NCBI GenBank assembly: GCA_016207865.1 | Contig: JACQZD010000137.1 | Span: 1 to 11,443, forward strand | Origin: Nitrospirota bacterium | GTDB lineage: Bacteria; Nitrospirota; Thermodesulfovibrionia; UBA6902; DSMQ01 | Direction: 5' to 3' | Length of the DNA stretch: 11,443 nucleotides | In this document: one piece after another, positions 1-6,560 of the stretch | Position numbering within the stretch: position 1 is the first letter of the stretch | Layout of the letters: each line of letters opens with the position of its first letter | Notes under the pieces: generated by a model | What the model saw: only the letters and a program-made list of their open reading frames with translations | Told to the model about the DNA's origin: nothing | Database searches by the model: none | Made by a program: the position numbers and the translations under genes

Positions 1-510
1 AAATTTTCCGGTCTTAGAGACGCGTTTAAAAGGCTCTGCTTCATATTTCGGGTCTACCTGAAGCAGTTCATTCTTTAGGGAGGGGGGGAATGTGTATTCG
101 CTTTCTTCAGACGGCGTTTCTTTGCCTGAGACAATAAATCCGTTTACTTCCCTCGGGGGGTAGTTGAACATGATATTAAGCACGCCCACGCGTTTCCCGT
201 AATCAGACAAAATTTCCCATAAGGTTTTTGATTTTAAGAAAGTTGAATTTACAGGCAGATATCCGTGTTCTCCGGGAGAATTTCTGAAAAAGTCAAAGAC
301 CCCGTGCTTACCCGGATTTTTTCCCGTCTGAAATGTGGACCATGCGGCAGGCGAAAGGGGAGGCATGGTGCTTTTCAGTTGTCCGCTTGCGCCGTTATCA
401 ATTAACTGCTTGAGATTAGGTAATTTTCCCCGGCTGATTAAGGGGTTTATTACATCAAAGGTAGCCCCGTCTATCCCGATAACCATTACTTTTATTTTTT
501 TATGGTCCAT
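1..510 (-). CDS. AlkP-superfamily phosphohydrolase/phosphomutase, COG3379-like (partial, C-terminus off the window)
   Basis: The N-terminal 170 residues are visible and the frame is open to the left edge, so the C-terminal part lies outside. The protein opens with a hydrophobic strand leading to VIGIDGATFDV, where D14 is the expected first metal ligand. Residues 50-74 (PPLSPAAWSTF, then TGKNPGKHGVFDF) match the nucleophile region of the alkaline phosphatase superfamily group typed as predicted phosphohydrolases/phosphomutases; S53 is the likely serine nucleophile. No signal peptide or membrane segment is seen in this part, so it is probably cytoplasmic, though the missing part could change that. 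The ATG at 510 overlaps the end of the upstream radical SAM gene by 11 bp and has no clear Shine-Dalgarno sequence, which suggests translational coupling. Family members often sit among glycan and radical SAM genes, but their substrates are mostly unknown. The family call is fairly sure; the reaction is not. Confidence 0.85.
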   Translation of the reverse strand, partial: MDHKKIKVMVIGIDGATFDVINPLISRGKLPNLKQLIDNGASGQLKSTMPPLSPAAWSTFQTGKNPGKHGVFDFFRNSPGEHGYLPVNSTFLKSKTLWEILSDYGKRVGVLNIMFNYPPREVNGFIVSGKETPSEESEYTFPPSLKNELLQVDPKYEAEPFKRVSKTGKF

Positions 511-1825
511 CTGATTTAGCGCTTTTAGCAAATGTTTTTGTTTTTAATAACTTTAAAACGGATGTAAATCCCCGATGCTTTTTTATCCGGCCTATAATGC
601 CGACTTCATAAAAAGTAGGTTTAAAAAGATCGGTTCCCGGGGTAATGACGCCCTCGCTGAGGGCGATTTTCTCCAAATCCGTATTCGGGTCAATGCCGAG
701 CTTATTGAAGGTAAGCAATTTTAACCTGTTGCCGAGGAAGACCTTCAGCTTCAGAAAAAATATTGCCTGCCTTAATAATGAAAAAATATTTTGTCCCGGA
801 ATGCCCAGCATGAAATTATACCCTATTTTAATCTGTTTTTTTCGTCTCAGCAGACGAAAAGTGTTAATGATGTCTTTTGTCTGAATGTTTTTCTTCAGCC
901 ATTTAAGGCTGCGGTTGCTGTAGCCGTCGGGGGAAAACTCAAAAAAGCTGCATCCGGCCTTGATTGCCAAAGCAACGAAGTTTTCATCCATGAACTTTTC
1001 GTTAAACCATGCGCTCCACCGGATTTGAAGGCCCCTTTTTATAATTTCATTGCATATCTCTTCAGCGTGCGCCTTCGGGATATTGAACACATGGTCCACA
1101 AAGGTGAACTCACTTATGCCGTAATTATTAATTAGGTTTTCAATTTCATCCGCAACTTTTTCCGCCGGCCGGAGACGTAAGGTTTTTCCGCTCAAAAAAA
1201 GATATGCGCAGTAAATGCAGTTTAACATGCAGCCGCGCTTTGACTGGACGCCGATTGCGTATTCCCCTTTATATTTTTGCGGGTTGATTAAGTCCCGGTG
1301 CGGTATGGGCAGGGCTGCGAAATCCGGAGGCTCATCCCTTCCGGAATAAAGAACCTCATCTTTATCCCTCCGGTATACCCCTTTTACTTTTTCCGGCGAA
1401 TCTAAATTTTCCAGCAGTTCGGGAAACGATTCCTCTCCTTCCAGAAATACTCCGAAATTGAGCCCCGGCTCATTCCGCATAAAGTGAACGGGGAACATGG
1501 AAAATCCGGGGCCGCCCGCCGCAATAATAATTTTATCTGAAATTTTTTTTATTGTGTCTATTGTCCGGCGGAGCGGTTTGTCGGGATTGAAATACCCTTT
1601 CTCTAAGGAATAGATATGAATGTTTCTTATTGAAATCCCGATGACTTCAGGGGGAAAAACAGAAATCATTTTTTCTGTTTCTAAAAAGGGGTCGCCGGCG
1701 CACAGATTCTGGTCCAATATTTTAACCTCATGCGACGACAGCGCCGCAGCCAGATATGACAGCCCTATCGGATAAACAGGCTCGCACTCCGTCCCTGAAT
1801 ACAGTTGAATAAGCAAGACCTTCAT
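500..1825 (-). CDS. B12-binding-domain radical SAM protein (441 aa)
   Basis: This protein has an N-terminal cobalamin-binding Rossmann domain (about residues 1-140) and a radical SAM barrel (about 190-360). The first domain shows the YPIGLSYLAAAL start, VIGIS near 61, GGPGFS at 104-109 and a LEGEES turn near 128. The usual DxHxxG cobalt-ligand motif is absent (LDQNLC around 37-42), so cobalamin, if bound, would lack a histidine ligand from the protein. The radical SAM cluster motif is C199, C203, C206 (CMLNCIYC). FMLGIPG near 338-344 is typical of the barrel's later strands. Known relatives include methyltransferases and hopanoid enzymes such as HpnP and HpnR, but nothing here fixes the substrate. 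The ATG at 1825 lies 43 bp after the previous gene and has no good ribosome site. The C-terminus (about 410-441) is basic and probably flexible. Family call sure, function unknown. Confidence 0.92.
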   Translation of the reverse strand: MKVLLIQLYSGTECEPVYPIGLSYLAAALSSHEVKILDQNLCAGDPFLETEKMISVFPPEVIGISIRNIHIYSLEKGYFNPDKPLRRTIDTIKKISDKIIIAAGGPGFSMFPVHFMRNEPGLNFGVFLEGEESFPELLENLDSPEKVKGVYRRDKDEVLYSGRDEPPDFAALPIPHRDLINPQKYKGEYAIGVQSKRGCMLNCIYCAYLFLSGKTLRLRPAEKVADEIENLINNYGISEFTFVDHVFNIPKAHAEEICNEIIKRGLQIRWSAWFNEKFMDENFVALAIKAGCSFFEFSPDGYSNRSLKWLKKNIQTKDIINTFRLLRRKKQIKIGYNFMLGIPGQNIFSLLRQAIFFLKLKVFLGNRLKLLTFNKLGIDPNTDLEKIALSEGVITPGTDLFKPTFYEVGIIGRIKKHRGFTSVLKLLKTKTFAKSAKSDGP

Positions 1826-1868
1826 CGTGGTGTATAAGTAAAAAAATTGTTTATGGTCAGGCCATTGT

Positions 1869-3389
1869 TCAATCCGCGGCTACAACTTCCACCTTATTTA
1901 ACTTGTCCCAAAACGGCATGTCTTTACCGTATTTTCTTTTCCATGCAAAATTAAGAGGCCTGTAAAAGAACCGCGATACATTGCCTTTCTTGAATAATTC
2001 CTCATGATGCTTGTATACCTTTTCCTGAATATAGAATTCCATCATTGCATCTTTTTGAAGCTGCTCCAGCTCCTCGGCAGTGACGTCATCTGTTTTAATC
2101 AGACTGCTGCCCCACCGCTTGAAGGCATCCCAGTTGTTTGCATCTTCCCCGTTTCTAAAGTGAAGGCCCTCTCCCTTAAGCGCCATAAGATAGGTCTTAG
2201 TGCCGGGATACGGGGTCATTATATTAAAATTCGCATGAAATATATCCAGCTCTTTGGAAAATTCAATTGTTTCCCTAATTGTCTCTTTTGTGTCATAAGG
2301 CAGTCCCAGTATAAAACTTGCACGGGTCTCAAAGCCGGATTGCCTGAGCATTTTAAATGCTTTTTTATAATCTTCTTTTGTAACTCCCTTATTAACGGCG
2401 TTGAGAATCTTGTCTGAGCCGCTTTCAACTCCCATGGTAATTCTCACGAAATGAGCTTCCTTTAAAGCCCGGATTAATTCCTCATCAATGAGGTTCCCTC
2501 TCGTGGATGTCTGAAAATTAACCCCTTTCAGCTTCAGTTCCTTAATTCTTTTTAAAATCTCCAGAACCCTGTCTTTTTTCAGCGTAAAAGTATCGTCATA
2601 TACAAAAAAGAATTTCACGCCCTTTTCCCTTGCAAGATATTCCACTTCAGCAATAAATTGCTCTGCAGTTTTATATCTCACTGATTTATTGTGGAAGCAG
2701 AAGAGACAATTAAAAGGGCATCCCCTGCTTGTCATGACCGAGGCGGTGTTCTGTCTTCCTTTTGTAGGGTCGGTAAACTGATATTCCGAATAATCAAGCA
2801 AATCATACGCCGGCATCGGCTGATTAATCAGGGTTTTTAACCCTCCGCGGATTATTTTAGAGGCCTTCGGAGAATTGATTTTCCTATATTCTTCTTCAAA
2901 ATAAAGGTCGTCTTCCAGGCCGGTCCGGATTTCTTTATCTATTGAATTATTTGTTTCCTTATTGATTATCAAATCCAGCGGGTATTCGCCGTCTCCTATT
3001 ACGACATAATCTATAGATAAATGTTTTGCAACATCCTCTGAAACAGCGCTCGGATGAGGGCCTCCGACTATTGTCTTAATCAGCGGATTCATTTCCTTAA
3101 TCAGGCCGCAGGTCTCCACTACAAGATTTATGTCCGGGGTTGTTGAATTGAATCCGACAAAGTCAGGCTCCCATTCAACAATCTCCCGTGCAAGCTCTTT
3201 CTGATTTATCAGCTTGAGTTCTCCGTCAAAAATCTTGACTTTGACGCCCCGTTTGCGGACATGTCCGGCCAGGGTAAGCAGGTGATAAGGGGTAAGAATA
3301 TCCCTGACCGTGTAGGTCTTTCCTCCGTCATACACCTTGTAAAGCTGAGAATAATTTACACGCGCCAAGGCCAGCCGTATTTCTTTCAT
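1869..3389 (-). CDS. B12-binding-domain radical SAM protein (506 aa)
   Basis: This is a second, clearly different member of the family encoded just downstream. The cobalamin-type domain covers about residues 1-145, with FVGFNSTTPDI near 77, IVGGPHPS at 107-114 and VIGDGEYP at 130-137. DxHxxG is again absent (FDGELKLIN around 54-62). The radical SAM motif SRGCPFNCLFCFHN places C224, C228 and C231 on the 4Fe-4S cluster. VYDDTF near 253, RITMGVESGSDKIL near 316-329 and FILGLPYDT near 349-357 follow the usual barrel order. After the barrel, MTPYPGTK near 381-388 and a helical, charged tail to 506 resemble Elp3-fold (SMART) radical SAM proteins. The ATG at 3389 has a good ribosome site (AAAGGA, 6 nt spacing), so this gene may be translated independently of the O-antigen ligase gene 57 bp upstream. 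Expected in the cytoplasm. The substrate is unknown; methyl transfer or another radical change on a sugar or lipid is an inference. Confidence 0.93.
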   Translation of the reverse strand: MKEIRLALARVNYSQLYKVYDGGKTYTVRDILTPYHLLTLAGHVRKRGVKVKIFDGELKLINQKELAREIVEWEPDFVGFNSTTPDINLVVETCGLIKEMNPLIKTIVGGPHPSAVSEDVAKHLSIDYVVIGDGEYPLDLIINKETNNSIDKEIRTGLEDDLYFEEEYRKINSPKASKIIRGGLKTLINQPMPAYDLLDYSEYQFTDPTKGRQNTASVMTSRGCPFNCLFCFHNKSVRYKTAEQFIAEVEYLAREKGVKFFFVYDDTFTLKKDRVLEILKRIKELKLKGVNFQTSTRGNLIDEELIRALKEAHFVRITMGVESGSDKILNAVNKGVTKEDYKKAFKMLRQSGFETRASFILGLPYDTKETIRETIEFSKELDIFHANFNIMTPYPGTKTYLMALKGEGLHFRNGEDANNWDAFKRWGSSLIKTDDVTAEELEQLQKDAMMEFYIQEKVYKHHEELFKKGNVSRFFYRPLNFAWKRKYGKDMPFWDKLNKVEVVAAD

Positions 3390-3446
3390 TTTAGATCCTT
3401 TGTTAATTAAATTTTCAATACCCCATAGTCTCTGCTGTGGGAAGGT

Positions 3447-4925
3447 TCATTGTACGGCAGTAATATTATCAGGTTTTTCCTGTTTTGATAACTCTTTGTG
3501 CGCCATATAGAATGTTGATGACGCCAATGCCAGTGTAAACCACACATAACCCATGTAGTACGGAATATAGACTAATCCTATTACGCCTATGGTAAGGAGA
3601 TTGATTGCAAAGGCCACGGATAGATGCTGATAATAAGTATTCTGGCGCTTCAATATCCTTAAAAACATGTTGAGTAAGATAAATATGATTAGAAAGATAA
3701 ATAGAAGCCCCATAACGCCAAAATCAAAAAAAAGGGATAGATAGATATTATGGGCATGTGATATCATCTGCGGGATGGTGACGTACTTAAAGCCCGCTAT
3801 CCCCAAACCGAAAAGCGCCAGTTCTCTCTTGCTGATTTCCTTGAATCCGGTCTTCCAGTATCCTATCCTCTGTCCCATGGAACTCTGGTCCTGCGCGCTT
3901 ACGTTGATAATCCGGGGGTCTCTTTTTTTGGGACCGGAGATAATGATTATAGACAGTATAATAGTCACAAATGTTGCAAGTACAATAAGACCGTTACGGA
4001 AAAAATTCTTTCTAAACTGCGAGCTCAGAAGTACAAATATGAAAGAAATCATTACAAGCGACCACATCCCGGACTTTGTTCCAGTGAGAAATACAACCAC
4101 CATAAGCATTATAATTATTATTCGTATTAACCATCTTTTTAATTTTCCCTTTTCCGTCAGCAATAGGCCCATGCCCGCATAAATTATTGTATCAAGCACC
4201 ATGGATGTTTCCTGCGGACCGAGAAAAAATCCATGAACTGATTCTATCCCTTTTTCAGGCGGTCTTGCGGAAAGGTCCAGGCTGAGCCAATCGGATATTT
4301 TTACCGATGTTAATGTTATGAGGCCGGAAGAATCGCTTGCCATAAGATACAAAATCCAAAGCGACTGAAGCGCAAGCGCCACGCCTGAGAAAAGAAAACA
4401 CCACATCAGCCTCCTGTGAAAAGCTTCATCATTGGTGATGATAATATGAAACAGGAAATAAAAGAGTGAAATATCCACAAGGAGATACATTAAATAGTAC
4501 AGGTTGAACTCTACATCAGCCGGGCTCCAGAATATGGTGAAAACAGCGTAGCTTACAAGGAAGAGAACCGGGATAAACAATGGATTTTTGAAGGCTTTTT
4601 TACGGGAATTTACCATAGTGTTAATAAAAAAGGATAGGGTGGCAAAAATTGACAGATAAGGCAGCAGGGGGATTGCATCTCCCCTAACAAAGCCCTGCAC
4701 GGTTAAATAGACAGCGGGATATTTAATGCCCATAAATGGTATTAAAAAAACAAATATATACGCCCACCACCTTTGCCTGAGATGAAGAAAGACTGCCAGG
4801 GCCAGCACAATGGAAAATATAACGGCCAGATACCACGGGATGAAAATACACAGCAATCCTATTCCCAACTGAAACAAAATTATTCCTGCCAATCTCGGAT
4901 TTAACAAACTATAAGTGTTTACCAT
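3447..4925 (-). CDS. O-antigen ligase / polymerase family membrane protein (492 aa)
   Basis: This is a polytopic inner-membrane protein with roughly 11 to 12 hydrophobic segments, including about residues 12-48, 53-75, 86-105, 114-131, 142-163, 173-195, 242-257, 265-280, 287-300, 311-330, 395-420, 436-456 and 460-472. The large loop between about 330 and 394 carries the family signature: R353 (GQRIGYW), FGLGIAGF at 372-379 and HAHNIYLSLFF from 390, followed by FGVMG. This is the PF04932 pattern shared by WaaL ligases and Wzy/bacterial polymerases, where the loop Arg and His are functionally important. Such proteins move lipid-linked glycans at the periplasmic face, either onto an acceptor or into a chain. 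Sequence alone does not separate ligase from polymerase, so no symbol is given. The ATG overlaps the end of the upstream glycoside hydrolase gene by 7 bp and has no strong ribosome site, indicating coupled translation. Confidence 0.9.
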   Translation of the reverse strand: MVNTYSLLNPRLAGIILFQLGIGLLCIFIPWYLAVIFSIVLALAVFLHLRQRWWAYIFVFLIPFMGIKYPAVYLTVQGFVRGDAIPLLPYLSIFATLSFFINTMVNSRKKAFKNPLFIPVLFLVSYAVFTIFWSPADVEFNLYYLMYLLVDISLFYFLFHIIITNDEAFHRRLMWCFLFSGVALALQSLWILYLMASDSSGLITLTSVKISDWLSLDLSARPPEKGIESVHGFFLGPQETSMVLDTIIYAGMGLLLTEKGKLKRWLIRIIIIMLMVVVFLTGTKSGMWSLVMISFIFVLLSSQFRKNFFRNGLIVLATFVTIILSIIIISGPKKRDPRIINVSAQDQSSMGQRIGYWKTGFKEISKRELALFGLGIAGFKYVTIPQMISHAHNIYLSLFFDFGVMGLLFIFLIIFILLNMFLRILKRQNTYYQHLSVAFAINLLTIGVIGLVYIPYYMGYVWFTLALASSTFYMAHKELSKQEKPDNITAVQ

Positions 4926-6556
4926 ACAAAATAAACCGGATTTCCGTCTTTAACAAATTTATAGGCATGCGCCTGTCCTCCGGGAGCTGAAATATCAATA
5001 TTTTTCAGATTAACTCCTCTGAACAGTTCCGCAAGTTTTTTGTATGAATAATAAGCCAGTTTTTTGTGTGATTCACCGTCATTAAGCGGGTTGTTTATAA
5101 GTCCTGTATTGCCGAAATATCCGTTTGTCTTTCCTTTGAATCCGCTCCACTCAATTAACCTCACCCAGAATATTTTTGATACGCCCTGACTCAGCGAGTG
5201 AACATATAATTTGACAAGTTCGCCGGCGTGCTGTTTTTCTGAAATCGGGCCTAATTCCATCGGACTTCCGCTATACGACGCCATCTCGGTAATCCAGACA
5301 GGGACGGTTTGATAACCGGCTTTGCCCAACTTTCCCTTTGCGTTCCGCACATATTCAGTCAACTGCTCCATATTCTGCATATACCTGTCTACATGCAGAA
5401 ACCAATGGATATCAAATACATCAAAATAGCGCTCTTTACTCCTCTGTTTTTCCAATAACTGAAACACCTCCGACCAGAACCTTCCGTCCAATGCGGTTGG
5501 ATGAGAAGCGCCGCCGATAACCACCAGGGCCTCGGGATTCGCGCGTTTGATGGCCTGATAGGATATCTTAAGCAATGTCAGATAATTTTCAGGCGTATCC
5601 GGCCAAAATAGTTTATTGTCAGGCTCATTTTCAATCTGCCAGGCCTTAACAAACGGGTATCTCCTTACGGCCTGCTGCAAAAAGGCTTGATACGCCGCAA
5701 TATCTTTAACTAATTTTTTACTGCCGCGTCCCCGTGCTCTGCCCTGGTCCCAGTGATTGAAAGTGCTGATGTTGACTATTGTTTCAATATTACTGCGGTG
5801 AGTTTCATTTAACGCTTCATCTGTGCGGGACCAGTCAAATTTTCCTCTTTCAGGCTCTGCCATGTCCCATATCAGTGATGTTTTGCCAGCATGGCGCACC
5901 CAGCAGGTTCCCGCATCCGCCAGTCTTTCATCAAACTTATCAATATCGTGAATGCCGAACGGCGAATCCTTGCATCCGGCAGTAACAGGCTTTGTTTGTT
6001 TTTCGGATGACTGATTTGTAATTTCTCTTACGAATAAAGGCACACCGCCTAATTTTAAACGCACCTTTTTATTGTCGGCAGTTAAATTATATGATTTAAA
6101 TGCAGGCGCATGAGTCCCGATATCCTTGCCGGATGCGGCATCCGGCACTAATTCCGTTACTTCAACCTGTGATGAACCAACCGGCAGTTCTACGATTATT
6201 TCACTTCCCTGTGCAGCGGCGGCAGTTACGGATTGCTTTTGTTTTGTAAACCCTCCTTTTTCAAGCAGTGTGATCGCCTTATCCAATAACCTGATACTCT
6301 CCTGTTTATCGCCGTTTTGTCTGGCAATACGGGATTGTTCAAGAACAGACATTACCTCGGAAAGATCCGCCCCTTCTTCCTCCCTTTGCTTTATCAGCCT
6401 GCGCATCTGTTCTCTTTTCTGCGACATTTCAGAATAAGCGGAATTCTCAGAACCTCCTGAAATTCTTTCTTTGGGGTACAGCGGATTAACAAGACAAACA
6501 ACTATCAGCAGGGAAAAAATACCGGCGGCATATAACATTTTTTTAGTGCAAATCAT
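4919..6556 (-). CDS. Secreted clan-A (GH39/GH5-like) glycoside hydrolase with unusual N-terminal domains
   Basis: The predicted protein has 545 residues. Residues 1-30 form a signal peptide or membrane anchor (basic N-end, hydrophobic LYAAGIFSLLIVVCLV). Residues about 43-108 are charged and helical, possibly a coiled or TPR-like hairpin. Residues about 118-187 look like beta strands (VELPVGSSQVEVTEL, then VRLKLGGVPLFVREI). The TIM barrel spans about 198-510: FGIHD near 200, WQIENEP with E311 as likely acid/base, FDIHWF near 390, and VWITEMAS with E424 as likely nucleophile. The chain stops at NPVYFVW, where relatives normally continue into beta strands (see findings). GH39 enzymes in exopolysaccharide operons, such as PslG, cut the polymer made there; a similar role here is inferred. 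A longer frame opens at ATG 6622, but the ATG at 6556 has a strong ribosome site and sits 4 bp after the upstream stop, so it is preferred. Confidence 0.85.
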   Translation of the reverse strand: MICTKKMLYAAGIFSLLIVVCLVNPLYPKERISGGSENSAYSEMSQKREQMRRLIKQREEEGADLSEVMSVLEQSRIARQNGDKQESIRLLDKAITLLEKGGFTKQKQSVTAAAAQGSEIIVELPVGSSQVEVTELVPDAASGKDIGTHAPAFKSYNLTADNKKVRLKLGGVPLFVREITNQSSEKQTKPVTAGCKDSPFGIHDIDKFDERLADAGTCWVRHAGKTSLIWDMAEPERGKFDWSRTDEALNETHRSNIETIVNISTFNHWDQGRARGRGSKKLVKDIAAYQAFLQQAVRRYPFVKAWQIENEPDNKLFWPDTPENYLTLLKISYQAIKRANPEALVVIGGASHPTALDGRFWSEVFQLLEKQRSKERYFDVFDIHWFLHVDRYMQNMEQLTEYVRNAKGKLGKAGYQTVPVWITEMASYSGSPMELGPISEKQHAGELVKLYVHSLSQGVSKIFWVRLIEWSGFKGKTNGYFGNTGLINNPLNDGESHKKLAYYSYKKLAELFRGVNLKNIDISAPGGQAHAYKFVKDGNPVYFVW

Positions 6557-6560
6557 TAAG

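Noticed and set aside
82..88. Run of seven G in the AlkP-superfamily gene considered as a phase-variation tract.
   Set aside because: Seven bases is short for slippage-based switching, the frame is intact, and the run simply encodes part of FPPS.
645..1135. Plus-strand open frames opposite the 441-residue radical SAM gene.
   Set aside because: They lie entirely within a strongly supported minus-strand gene and show no recognisable domain; the same holds for the plus-strand frames elsewhere in the window.
2219..2428. Minus-strand 69-codon frame inside the 506-residue radical SAM gene, in another frame.
   Set aside because: It is fully covered by conserved coding sequence (the ESGSDKIL to LGLPYDT part of the barrel) and has no independent motif.
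3421..3442. Imperfect hairpin (CCCACAG, six-base loop, CTATGGG on the minus strand) just after the O-antigen ligase stop, considered as a terminator.
   Set aside because: The stem is only seven pairs with a mismatch and is followed by TATTGAAAATTT rather than a T run; the next gene continues on the same strand. It could be an RNA processing site at most.
3390..3446. AT-rich gap before the 506-residue radical SAM gene considered as an internal promoter (TTGAAA seen).
   Set aside because: No -10-like box lies at 16-18 nt from TTGAAA without running into the start codon, so there is no support beyond base composition.
4911..4930. Possible frameshift cutting off the C-terminus of the glycoside hydrolase.
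   Set aside because: The DNA just past the stop reads cleanly as the start of the O-antigen ligase, whose early codons form a good membrane segment, and no beta-strand-like continuation is evident. The missing strand type is instead found near the hydrolase N-terminus.
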